Positions 27,050 to 34,151 of a stretch of 64,000 nt of DNA are shown here, one piece after another. The stretch comes from Streptomyces meridianus (lineage in GTDB: Bacteria; Actinomycetota; Actinomycetes; Streptomycetales; Streptomycetaceae), in assembly GCF_023703325.1 (NCBI RefSeq), contig NZ_JAMQGM010000002.1, positions 62,001 to 126,000 on the forward strand. The letters run 5' to 3'. The number at the start of each line of letters is the position of its first letter. Position 1 is the stretch's first letter. Position numbers and translations under genes: made by a program. Under the pieces are notes generated by a model. It searched no databases. It saw only the letters and a list, made by a program, of their open reading frames with translations, and was not told where the DNA came from.

Positions 27050-27691
27050 TCAGCCCCCGGCCGCGGGTGCGTCGCCGGCGGTGTCGGAGTCCTCGGCGCC
27101 GCCGTCGGCTCCCCCCGGCTGCGGCAGACGCGCGGCGGCGACCACGCCTTCCAGGTACCCCCGCGCCCGTTCGGTGCGCGGGTACGCCCTGAGCAGTTCC
27201 CAGAAACCGGGCCCGTGTCCGGGCACGAGCAGATGCGCCAGCTCGTGGAGCAGTACGTAGTCGACGACGTACTCGGGCATCCCCTGGAGCCGGTGCGACA
27301 ACCGGATGCTGCCCTCGGCGGGGGTGCAGGAGCCCCATCGGGTGTTCTGGTTGGTGACCCAGCGGACGACGGACGGACGGGCCTCACCGCCGAGGTACTG
27401 CTCGGACAGCCGCTCGGCGCGAGCCGCCAACTCGCCGTCGCCCATACGGCGACGGCGCTCCTGGGCGGCGAGCTTCTCGAGCATGACGGAGACCCAGCGC
27501 CGCTCCTCCGCTTCGGACATCCGGGCCGGGATGAGCACCACGGTGCGGTCGCCCTCACGGTACGCGGACACGGTCCTGCGCCGCCGGGCGCTGCGGCGCA
27601 CCTCGACGTCGGCGGCGGCAGGGCCGGCCGGCTGCGCCGAGGAGGCGCGGCGCTGCGGTTTCGCGGTGCGGTGAAGCGGATCGGCGGGCAC
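27050..27691 (-). CDS. YgjP-like M48-type metalloprotease
   Basis: 213 residues. A basic N-terminal third is followed by a DUF45/WLM-like fold with RWGSCTPAEGSIRLSHRL (~115) and zinc motif HELAHLLVPGHGPGFWELL (~150; HExxH plus the downstream GHxxxFW). Cytosolic, no signal peptide. The C-terminal 30 residues are Gly/Ala/Asp-rich. Family members are predicted peptidases with roles proposed near DNA-protein crosslinks, unproven here. Convergent with the Nudix gene, 44 bp apart. Confidence 0.9.
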   Translation of the reverse strand: MPADPLHRTAKPQRRASSAQPAGPAAADVEVRRSARRRRTVSAYREGDRTVVLIPARMSEAEERRWVSVMLEKLAAQERRRRMGDGELAARAERLSEQYLGGEARPSVVRWVTNQNTRWGSCTPAEGSIRLSHRLQGMPEYVVDYVLLHELAHLLVPGHGPGFWELLRAYPRTERARGYLEGVVAAARLPQPGGADGGAEDSDTAGDAPAAGG

Positions 27692-27893
27692 GCCACGACG
27701 TTACCCGCCGGGGCCGACGGAAGTCCCGACGTCGATTGCGGACCGTCCTCCCGCGCCGCAGCCGAGGCGTGAGCACCGGGGCCGAAGCGCATTAGTACGA
27801 CGTTATCCACTGCCTGTGGACAACTTTCGGCGCCGTTCCCCCGGAAGTCTCATGCTGGGTCGGGATTCGAAGACCGGGACAGGGGGCGGAAAC

Positions 27894-29051
27894 GTGCATC
27901 CGATGCTCAAGCCTGCGCTGCGGCGTTGCTGGCGCGACCGGAACACCATGCAGTTCGGGGTTTCGCCCGCCCATGCGGTGGTGCTCGGACCGGTCGACCC
28001 CGCGACCGGAAGTTTCCTGGGCCTCCTGGACGGAACCCGGGGGCTGCCGCTGCTGCGGCGGGAGGCCGCCGCCCTGGGTCTCCCGGACTCCGCCGTGGAG
28101 GCGCTCGTCGAACGGCTGGCGGCCGCCGGGCTGCTCGACGATCCGACGGCGATCCCCGGCCCCACCGTCCCGCCGGGCCCGGAGTGGGAACGGCTTCGGC
28201 CGGATCTCGCCGCGTTGTCCCTGCGGCATCCTGCCCCGGGGGACGCATGGCGCCGGATGGCGGCCCGCCGGGAGACCCGCGTGCAGGTGCGCGGCGCGGG
28301 CCGGGTCGGCGCCGCCGTCGCCGCGGGCCTGTCGGCCGCGGGGATTGGCCGGGTGCACGTGGTGGACGGCGGGTGCGTCGAGCCCTGGGACGTGTCGCCC
28401 TCCGGGATGCGGGTCGAGTCGGTGGGGCAGCGGCGGGACGCTGCCGGACGGCGGCTGGTGCGTGCGTCCTCCCCCTCCCGGACGGGGGAACGGGAGGACC
28501 CGGGAGACTGCGCGGCCCGGACCGCGCTGGTGGTGCACGCTCCCCGCGACGGGCTTTCCGCCCTGGCGCCCGACCCGGTCCCGTCGGAGGATCTACTGGC
28601 CTCGGGGACACCTCACCTGTACACGGGGGTGATCGAGAACACCGGAATCGTGGGTCCCCTCGTCCTGCCCGGGGAGGCTCCCTGTTCGGGCTGCCTGGCT
28701 CTGGAGCGGGAGGCTCACGAGCCGGGCTGGTCCCGGATGGTCGCGCAGTGGCGGTCGGGCCGCGCCACCGCAGTGCATGCCTGTGACTCCGCACTGGCGT
28801 CCGTCGTGGCGGGCGTCGCCGTGGTCCACGCCCTGGCGTTCCTGGACGGCACGCTGCCGTCGAGTGTGGGGGCACGTCTGGAACTGGTCCCACCGGATCT
28901 GGCCGGAGACCCGCAGAGGATCAGCGCGCACCCCTCGTGCCCGTGCGGTGCCTGGCGCACCGAGCCGGCTTCCGGTCAACGGGCGGGCGATCGGCGAGCC
29001 CAGGGGAGCACGGTGCCGATCGCACCACGGGTGCCGGAGGCAGCGGTCTGA
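27894..29051 (+). CDS. ThiF-family (E1-like) protein
   Basis: 385 residues from GTG at 27894 (V-H-P-M-L-K), with GGGCGGA upstream. The N-terminal ~115 residues resemble the peptide-binding winged-helix region of cyclodehydratase/ThiF proteins (LGPVDPATGSFLGLLDGTRG). The ThiF Rossmann part has VRGAGRVGAAVAAGLSAAGIGRVHVVDGG (~135-160), then APCSGCLALER and HPSCPCGAW, consistent with a Cys4 zinc site. The adenylation motif is weak (no clear GxGxxG...R...K set) and no ubiquitin-like partner is adjacent. Possibly a degenerate E1; substrate unknown. The equivalent position in mycobacteria holds Rv3196 (recalled). Confidence 0.82.
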   Translation: MHPMLKPALRRCWRDRNTMQFGVSPAHAVVLGPVDPATGSFLGLLDGTRGLPLLRREAAALGLPDSAVEALVERLAAAGLLDDPTAIPGPTVPPGPEWERLRPDLAALSLRHPAPGDAWRRMAARRETRVQVRGAGRVGAAVAAGLSAAGIGRVHVVDGGCVEPWDVSPSGMRVESVGQRRDAAGRRLVRASSPSRTGEREDPGDCAARTALVVHAPRDGLSALAPDPVPSEDLLASGTPHLYTGVIENTGIVGPLVLPGEAPCSGCLALEREAHEPGWSRMVAQWRSGRATAVHACDSALASVVAGVAVVHALAFLDGTLPSSVGARLELVPPDLAGDPQRISAHPSCPCGAWRTEPASGQRAGDRRAQGSTVPIAPRVPEAAV

Positions 29052-29123
29052 ACCGCGGTGCGAGGGCCGGGGCGGCCGGCGCTCAAGCCGGTCGCGAAAT
29101 CCCGGCGGAAAGCGGTGGGCATG

Positions 29124-29333
29124 TCACCACCAGGAGGTGTCGAGACGCCCCTCGATGGCCCGGATGTTGGCGCGAGCGCAGTCCTGGCAGCAGTACGTAC
29201 GCACGCCGTTCTCGAGGGAGCAGATCCAGGAGAGGGGCGGTGGCGAAGCCGGCGACGCGACACGGCACAGCGCGCAGACGATGGTCTGCTCCCGGCCGGC
29301 CGGGCCGGCAGGAGGCGGGGTCTTCTCGCTCAC
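29124..29333 (-). CDS. Small Cys-rich protein, zinc-ribbon-like
   Basis: 69 residues. Two cysteine pairs spaced like a treble clef or zinc ribbon: CALC (residue ~20) and CCQDC (~48), separated by a Pro-rich segment and WIC. The end, RANIRAIEGRLDTSWW, is Trp-rich. GC-rich codon positions support coding. Conserved small proteins of this look are found beside wblC in Streptomyces; function unknown. Convergent with the ThiF-like gene. Confidence 0.72.
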   Translation of the reverse strand: MSEKTPPPAGPAGREQTIVCALCRVASPASPPPLSWICSLENGVRTYCCQDCARANIRAIEGRLDTSWW

Positions 29334-29378
29334 GAGCCGAAGATATCCCCGGGTCGGCGCGGACGCACGGAACTCACC

Positions 29379-29407
29379 GAAGGGGCCGGTCCCCGACCGG
29401 CCCCTTC
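29379..29407 (-). terminator. Terminator of the wblC operon
   Basis: Perfect 12-bp stem GAAGGGGCCGGT / ACCGGCCCCTTC with loop CCCCG, 60 bp after the last gene of the wblC transcript and before the next minus-strand gene. Confidence 0.85.
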
Positions 29408-29466
29408 CGCCCCCCGTTCCCCCGTTCTCCCTCCCCGGTTCCCCCGTGACGGCTCCGGTCGGGCCG

Positions 29467-29793
29467 TCAGTTCATGACGGCCATGGCCAGCGCGCGGCGA
29501 GCCCGCATCGAGGCCCGCTCAGCACGGCGCTGCAAGCGCCGGGCACTGAGGATGCCGTGGGCCCTGCGTTGGGATTCGGCCTCGTTGACCCTGTCGTGCA
29601 TATGGGCACGGGCCAGGGCTTCTGGGATGAGTTGCATGTCACGGTTCCTGTTCTGGCGGCTTCCCGGCGCGTTCTGCGCGGTGCGGGAGAAGGGAGTGCT
29701 GACGGACGATTCGTTGGCGGACGGCTTCATCGTCGGGACCTGCTTCGTGGGTTCGTGCGTGCGCGGGCGGTCGATCGTTCCGGTGGTGTTCAT
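29467..29793 (-). CDS. Small basic protein coupled to wblC
   Basis: 108 residues. ATG at 29793 overlaps the wblC stop (ATGA), and third-position GC is high through the whole frame, supporting the long form. The first half is Ser/Thr/Asn-rich and disordered; the second half is a basic amphipathic helix rich in Arg/Ala (RRLQRRAERASMRARRALAMA). A second start at 29637 with AGGAA 7 bp upstream would give a 56-residue version starting MQLIPEALARAH. Function unknown; a partner or effector of WblC or a ribosome/nucleic-acid-binding peptide are possibilities. Confidence 0.7.
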   Translation of the reverse strand: MNTTGTIDRPRTHEPTKQVPTMKPSANESSVSTPFSRTAQNAPGSRQNRNRDMQLIPEALARAHMHDRVNEAESQRRAHGILSARRLQRRAERASMRARRALAMAVMN

Positions 29794-30080
29794 GCCGCGA
29801 CCGGGTTCTTCCGCGGACGGCCACGCGGCCGCTTCCGGGGCACGACCACGCCCTGGACGAACAGTTCGCCGCCCCAGACACCCCAGGGCTCACGCCGGGC
29901 CTTGGCACCCGCCAGGCAGGCGTCCTTGAGGGGGCAGGACTGGCAGAGGGTCTTGGCGTACTCGACGTCCTCAGGGGACTCCGCGAAGAAGACCTCGGGG
30001 TCGTACGAACGGCAGGGAACGAGTTCACCCAACCGCTCGATCTCATCGTCGAGCGCGGTGAGCAGGGTCGATTGGGTCAA
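29790..30080 (-). CDS. wblC: WhiB-family regulator WblC (WhiB7)
   Basis: 96 residues from TTG at 30080, chosen because GGAGG lies 5 bp upstream and the conserved family starts there; the long upstream frame is leader RNA. Iron-sulfur ligands Cys23, Cys46, Cys49 and Cys55; GVWGG turn (67-71); C-terminal AT-hook RGRPR (86-90), the mark of the WhiB7 subclass. Established role: with the principal sigma factor it activates intrinsic antibiotic-resistance genes after ribosome-targeting antibiotics. The upstream leader has the matching promoter, small ORFs and a terminator. The next gene starts inside its stop codon. Confidence 0.95.
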   Translation of the reverse strand: MTQSTLLTALDDEIERLGELVPCRSYDPEVFFAESPEDVEYAKTLCQSCPLKDACLAGAKARREPWGVWGGELFVQGVVVPRKRPRGRPRKNPVAA

Positions 30081-30268
30081 GGGAACCTCCGAAGGGCCGG
30101 GCGGGGGGAACGCGGGTTGGTGCGCTACGGACGGGGCGTGTGCGGGGCTGGGCACTGGTGGTGTCTTCCTCGTCTGTTCGGTCCGATGGCCTTGTGGGCC
30201 GTTTGCTTCGGTCGTACCGGGTGCTTCCTCTTCAGCCGACGAGGAGCGGCGTCCCGCTCCAGGCAACG

Positions 30269-30305
30269 AAAAGGACCGCGGATCCCGGTTCGGGTTCCGC
30301 GGCCC
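30269..30305 (-). terminator. Attenuator terminator in the wblC leader
   Basis: Minus-strand RNA: 10-bp stem GGGCCGCGGA / UCCGCGGUCC (one G-U) with an inner CCCG/CGGG stem, followed by UUUU. It lies between the 107-codon ORF and wblC, ~190 bp before the wblC start, so it must be passed or disrupted for wblC expression. Confidence 0.87.
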
Positions 30306-30318
30306 TGGAAGGTGCCGA

Positions 30319-30336
30319 CCTGATCTGGTGATCAGG
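30319..30336 (-). promoter_or_regulatory. Hairpin over the stop codon of the leader ORF
   Basis: CCTGATC-ACCA-GATCAGG, a perfect 7-bp stem containing the UGA of the 107-codon ORF, 14 bp before the attenuator stem. A terminating or stalled ribosome would occlude it, a plausible switch element. Confidence 0.65.
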
Positions 30337-30655
30337 CTGGATCTCTCCAGGGTTCGAGCCCGCGGAAGGCCCGCATCGTGTGGTGCTCGGCCGCAGACGC
30401 CGCGCCGAGGGCGAATCCGCCACCGGTCCACGTCTGCTGAAGGTCGGCACCCTTGGCCGCGACGGCATAGGCCGAGACCTCTGCCGCTGCTACTGCCGCC
30501 GGTGCCTTGGTCGGTCGGTCATTGACCGCAATGACGCCACGCTCGATGAGACGTGCCTCGAGGGAACCGGCGATGCCGGTACCACGGAGCACAGAGGCGC
30601 CGGGCAGGCAGGAGACGACGACCTGACGACCGCGCAGTTTGGTGAAGCTGGTCAT
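30332..30655 (-). CDS. Conserved-looking 107-residue protein in the wblC leader
   Basis: ATG at 30655 with GAGGAGG 8 bp upstream, among the best ribosome sites in the window. The protein is Ala/Val-rich: MTSFTKLRGRQVVVSCLPG start, a middle with VIAVNDRPTKAPAAVAAAEV, and a Trp-containing end (FRGLEPWRDPA). Third-position GC is ~75%, lower than neighbours but codon-like. No family recognised. Its stop lies in a small hairpin just upstream of the wblC attenuator, so besides encoding a protein its translation may set wblC readthrough. Confidence 0.66.
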   Translation of the reverse strand: MTSFTKLRGRQVVVSCLPGASVLRGTGIAGSLEARLIERGVIAVNDRPTKAPAAVAAAEVSAYAVAAKGADLQQTWTGGGFALGAASAAEHHTMRAFRGLEPWRDPA

Positions 30656-30682
30656 GGGAATCGCCTCCTCTCGGCGTCTCGG

Positions 30683-30701
30683 GGACCGGTGACACCGGTC
30701 C
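30683..30701 (-). promoter_or_regulatory. Leader hairpin between the two upstream ORFs
   Basis: GGACCGG-TGACA-CCGGTCC, perfect 7-bp stem just after the 19-codon ORF stop and ~25 bp before the ribosome site of the 107-codon ORF. No U-run, so more likely a folding switch than a terminator. Confidence 0.5.
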
Positions 30702-30709
30702 GTCTCAGT

Positions 30710-30769
30710 TCAGTACAGCATGAATTCTGTGGCCCAAGAAGGCCCTGCGTCCTCCGTGTCGGAGGACAT
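30710..30769 (-). CDS. 19-residue upstream ORF in the wblC leader
   Basis: ATG at 30767-30769, stop TGA at 30710-30712; the peptide starts MSSDTEDAG and ends EFMLY. A GGGGGAGGG ribosome site lies immediately upstream. The site can pair with CCCUCC (hairpin 30773-30787), and codons 1-7 can form an 8-bp hairpin (30749-30767). WhiB7/WblC leaders of actinobacteria are known to use such small ORFs to sense ribosome stalling. Confidence 0.66.
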   Translation of the reverse strand: MSSDTEDAGPSWATEFMLY

Positions 30770-30842
30770 CGACCCTCCCCCGGAGGGGTTTTCACCAGGC
30801 CTCAACGGCCCGGACAAAGAGCGGATCCTGCCCGTGGAAGAG

Positions 30843-30880
30843 AACCTATGGGGAATCCCACGGCCCGCGCAAACCATTTT
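30843..30880 (-). promoter_or_regulatory. WblC/WhiB7-type autoregulated promoter
   Basis: Minus strand: AAAAT (30876-30880), 3 bp, TTGCGC (30867-30872), 18-bp spacer, TAGGTT (30843-30848). The AT-rich element 3 bp upstream of the -35 is the signature recognised by WhiB7 with the principal sigma factor. Predicted start ~30836, giving a ~755-nt leader to wblC. Confidence 0.82.
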
Positions 30881-30895
30881 CTCGACAAGTTCGTA

Positions 30896-33097
30896 TCAGT
30901 GCTCGTCCGGTTCCGCGGCCTCCTCCACCGCGAGTTCCTGACCTGCACACATGGCCAGAACGGCGGCCCCGAAACGGTCGAGCTTCCGCTTGCCGACGCC
31001 GGAGATCGCCCCCAGTTCCGCCTCGGTTCCCGGTACCGCCTCGGCGATGGCCATCAGCGTCTTGTCGGTGAAGACGCAGTAGGCGGGCTGGCCCAGCTCC
31101 TTGGCCTCCTGCATGCGCCAGTCGCGCAGCCGCTCGTACAGGGCCTCGTCCAGGTCGGACGGACAGCCCTCGCACCGCATCAGCTTCATCTCACCGGCAT
31201 CCGTGAGGGTGCGCCCGCAGACCCGGCAGAGGACGGGGCCGCGCTTGCGGCGCCGGGACCCTCCGCCCCGTTCCACACCGCCCTGACCGCCGGGGCCACC
31301 GCGGTGGGAGGCGCCCGACCCCGGGCGCAGACCGTCCAGGAACCGGCTGGGCCGGCGCCCGGCCCGCCCGCCGGGGGCACGCGACAGTGCCCACGAAAGG
31401 GTGAGGTGCTTCCGGGCGCGGGTGACTCCGACATAGAGGAGCCGGCGCTCCTCCTCGATCTGCTCGTCCGTCTTGGCGTGGGTGAGGGGCATCATGCCCT
31501 CGGTCAGGCCGACGAGGAACACGGCGTCCCACTCGAGGCCCTTGGCCGAGTGGAGGGAGGCGAGCGTGACGCCGTCGACCGCGGGCGCGTGCTGGACATT
31601 GGCGCGCTCCCCGAGCTCCGTCACGAGATCGGCCAGGGTCGCCTCCGGCCTGCCCCGGGCGAAGTCCTCGGCGAGCCGCACCAGCGCAGCCAGGGACTCC
31701 CACCGCTCCCGGACGGCCCCCGATCCGGCGGGCGGCTCGGCGGTCCAGCCGGTGGTGCCGAGCACCGCCCGCACCTGGGAGGGAAGGTCTTCGACGTCAT
31801 CCAGCAGCGGGTCGTTGCCGCCCGCCCGGGCCGCACCCTTCAGCGCAACGCCCGCCTCCCGGACCTCCGGGCGGTCGAAGAATCGCTCCGCGCCGCGCAG
31901 CTGGTACGGCACCCCTTGGTCGGCGAGTGCCTGCTCGTAGACCTCCGACTGGGCGTTGATGCGGTAGAGGATTGCGATCTCCCCGGGACTGACCCCGGCG
32001 TCGATCAGCTCGCGGATCCTGCGGGCTGTGCCCTCCGCCTCGGCCGGTTCGTCCGGGAACTCGGTGAAGTGCGGCTCGGGCCCCGGATCCCGCTGTGAGA
32101 CGAGTTCCAGCCGGTGTTCCGCCGCCCGGCCCCGGGCCTGGGCCAGCAGACCGTTGGCGAGATTCACCACCTGCGGCGTCGACCGGTAGTCGCGGACGAG
32201 CTTGACGACGGTGGCGTTCGGGTGTGCGGTCCGGAAGCCGAGCAGGTGGTCCGGGCTGGCACCGGTGAAGGAGTAGATGGTCTGGCTCGCGTCGCCGACC
32301 ACGCACAGGCTGTCCCGGTCGCCCAGCCACAGTTCGAGCAGCCGCTGCTGAAGGGGGCTGACGTCCTGGTACTCGTCCACCACGAAGTGCTGGTACTGCC
32401 CGCGGATCCGCTCCGCGATATCGGGGCGGTCCTGGAGGATTCCCACGGTGAGCAGCAGGACGTCCTCGAAGTCGATCACTCCGCGGTCACGCTTGAGCTG
32501 TTCGTAGGCGGCGTAGATCCGGCTGATCTCCGCCGGATCGCGCGGGGCGTCCCGGCCGGCCTTGGCGACGCACGCCGGATAGTCCTCCGGAACGGTCTGG
32601 GTGACCTTGGCCCACTCGATCTCGCCGGTCACGTCGCGCAGTTCGGTGCGGTCCAGCCGGATCCGGCACCGGGCACCGGCCTCGGCGACCAGTTGCACCT
32701 TGCGCTCCACCAGCCGCGGCAGCTCCCCGCCGACCGCCCGGGGCCAGAAGTACTGGAGCTGGCGCAGCGCCGCGGAGTGGAAGGTGCGGGCCTGGACGCC
32801 GTCCGCCCCGAGCTGCCGCAGCCGCCCGCGCATCTCGCCCGCGGCCCGGCTGGTGAAAGTGACGGCCAGCACACTGGCCGGTTGCAGGATCCCGGCGCGC
32901 ACTCCGTAGGCGATCCGGTGGGTGATGGCACGCGTCTTGCCGGTTCCCGCACCCGCCAGCACGCAGACGGGCCCGTGCAGCGCCGTCGCCACCTCCCGCT
33001 GCTCGGGGTCGAGCCCGTCCAGCACCGCGTCAGCGGAGGACGGGGACGAGCGGAAGAGCGCGGAGAGGGCCGGGTCGGTCGCTGGTGTCGGTGTCAC
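30896..33097 (-). CDS. uvrD2: UvrD2-type superfamily 1 DNA helicase
   Basis: 733 residues. Motor motifs: Q-motif LDPEQREVA (~29), Walker A AGAGTGKTR (~50), FTSRAAGEMRGRL, DEYQDVSPLQQRLL (~245), GDASQTIYSFTGA (~270) and GVTRARKHLTLSW (~555). The C-terminus has the tetracysteine CRVCG...CEGC (~625-645) linked to an HRDC domain (ISGVGKRKLDRFG, ~705), the architecture of mycobacterial UvrD2. A 3'-5' helicase role in repair is inferred. GTG start at 33097 without a strong ribosome site. The wblC promoter lies directly after its stop; divergent from mycoredoxin. Confidence 0.95.
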   Translation of the reverse strand: MTPTPATDPALSALFRSSPSSADAVLDGLDPEQREVATALHGPVCVLAGAGTGKTRAITHRIAYGVRAGILQPASVLAVTFTSRAAGEMRGRLRQLGADGVQARTFHSAALRQLQYFWPRAVGGELPRLVERKVQLVAEAGARCRIRLDRTELRDVTGEIEWAKVTQTVPEDYPACVAKAGRDAPRDPAEISRIYAAYEQLKRDRGVIDFEDVLLLTVGILQDRPDIAERIRGQYQHFVVDEYQDVSPLQQRLLELWLGDRDSLCVVGDASQTIYSFTGASPDHLLGFRTAHPNATVVKLVRDYRSTPQVVNLANGLLAQARGRAAEHRLELVSQRDPGPEPHFTEFPDEPAEAEGTARRIRELIDAGVSPGEIAILYRINAQSEVYEQALADQGVPYQLRGAERFFDRPEVREAGVALKGAARAGGNDPLLDDVEDLPSQVRAVLGTTGWTAEPPAGSGAVRERWESLAALVRLAEDFARGRPEATLADLVTELGERANVQHAPAVDGVTLASLHSAKGLEWDAVFLVGLTEGMMPLTHAKTDEQIEEERRLLYVGVTRARKHLTLSWALSRAPGGRAGRRPSRFLDGLRPGSGASHRGGPGGQGGVERGGGSRRRKRGPVLCRVCGRTLTDAGEMKLMRCEGCPSDLDEALYERLRDWRMQEAKELGQPAYCVFTDKTLMAIAEAVPGTEAELGAISGVGKRKLDRFGAAVLAMCAGQELAVEEAAEPDEH

Positions 33098-33221
33098 ACG
33101 GCCATGCTGCCAGTTCCCCGGGAGGGCTCGGAACAGTTGTCCACAGCGGGGGTCCGGTGGTCATACGATCCGGGCGGTACGGGGCGCAGCCACCGCACTC
33201 CGAGGCCTTCCGGCAGGCCCG

Positions 33222-33247
33222 GGAATGGGCGGGCGGGCTCGGGCGTT
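33222..33247 (+). promoter_or_regulatory. SigR-dependent promoter of mycoredoxin
   Basis: GGAAT (33222-33226), 18-bp spacer, GTT (33245-33247), exact SigR consensus, ~55 bp before the start codon. Links this thiol-redox gene to the sigR-rsrA system at 6.6-7.9 kb. Confidence 0.88.
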
Positions 33248-33300
33248 CCCTCCTCGGGATTCCCGAGCACAACCCACGAGACGGACGAGAGCGAGGACCG

Positions 33301-33543
33301 ATGCAGGGGACCGTGACGATGTACAGCACCACCTGGTGCGGCTACTGCCGTCGGCTGAAGAGCCAGATGGAGCGAGAGGGCATCGCCTACACCGAGATCA
33401 ACATCGAGCAGGACCCCGAGTCGGCAGCGTTCGTCGAGAAGGTGAACGGCGGCAACCAGCTGGTGCCGACGGTGCTCTTCCCGGACGGCTCCGCCCTCCC
33501 CAACCCGTCGCTGGCCCAGGTCAAGGCTGCCCTGGCCGGCTGA
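33301..33543 (+). CDS. mrx1: Mycoredoxin (glutaredoxin fold, CGYC)
   Basis: 80 residues, a complete small thioredoxin-fold protein. Active site Cys13-Gly-Tyr-Cys16 in STTWCGYCRRLK, cis-Pro in NQLVPTVLF (~53) and the GSALPNPS segment near the end. CGYC is characteristic of mycoredoxin-1, which reduces mycothiol mixed disulfides in actinobacteria. ATG at 33301 with a GAGG site; it is preceded by a SigR promoter and divergent from uvrD2, as in mycobacteria. Confidence 0.94.
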   Translation: MQGTVTMYSTTWCGYCRRLKSQMEREGIAYTEINIEQDPESAAFVEKVNGGNQLVPTVLFPDGSALPNPSLAQVKAALAG

Positions 33544-33560
33544 GAGCCGGCATGCTGCGC

Positions 33561-33602
33561 GAAGGGCCGGCCCCCATTTGCACCCGGGGACCGGCCCCTT
33601 CG
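33561..33602 (+). terminator. Terminator after mycoredoxin
   Basis: Long imperfect inverted repeat: GAAGGGCCGGCCCC pairs with GGGGACCGGCCCCTTC through two bulges, starting ~18 bp after the stop. Confidence 0.75.
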
Positions 33603-33760
33603 TCGTGCTCCCGGTCATGGGCGTCCCCGGGCTGCTCCCCGTGACGACGGGCGGAGCTGCGCAGAGCAGGCCTGATGCGGAGGCCCCCTGCGAGGGCGAA
33701 AATGGACACCGGATCGAACGACGTCAAGTCCATCCTCAGGCAGAGTGAGAGGCCTCCGCT

Positions 33761-34126
33761 ATGGATGAGCGCGATCAGCAATGGGGGCCACGACCACCGG
33801 AACCTCCCGCATCCCGTGGCCAGCCACGCGAACGCCGTTGGTACAAGTCGTGGTTCCTGTGGTTCTTCCTCGCCGTTCAGTTGGTCTTCATCATCTGGCT
33901 GGCCGTGGGATTGGGCGACGCGACCGGCACTCTCCAGGACTGCTCCGGCCTCAGCAAAGAAATTCCCCCGGGCGAAGTCCTGTCCCCGTACGACAAGTGT
34001 CAGACCGAAAATGCGGGGACGGAAACGGGCACCACCATCGGCGCAGGCCTCGTGATCGGCCTGTGGGTTGCCGTCGACTTCATCCTTGCTGTCAGCTACG
34101 GCATCTACCGGCTCGCCAAGAGGTAA
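33761..34126 (+). CDS. Small two-helix membrane protein
   Basis: 121 residues. A Pro/Arg-rich cytoplasmic start (~28 residues), a Trp/Phe-rich helix (~29-52, WFLWFFLAVQLVFIIWLAVGL), an extracytoplasmic loop with two Cys (QDCSGLSK and DKCQTEN) that may form a disulfide, and a second helix (~93-115). Codon GC is lower than in neighbours and no family is recognised, so it may be recent or species-restricted. The ribosome site is GTGAGAGG, about 10 bp upstream. Convergent with nudC (25 bp apart). Confidence 0.72.
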   Translation: MDERDQQWGPRPPEPPASRGQPRERRWYKSWFLWFFLAVQLVFIIWLAVGLGDATGTLQDCSGLSKEIPPGEVLSPYDKCQTENAGTETGTTIGAGLVIGLWVAVDFILAVSYGIYRLAKR

Positions 34127-34151
34127 TAACCAAACCGGTCCGGAGCCACCG

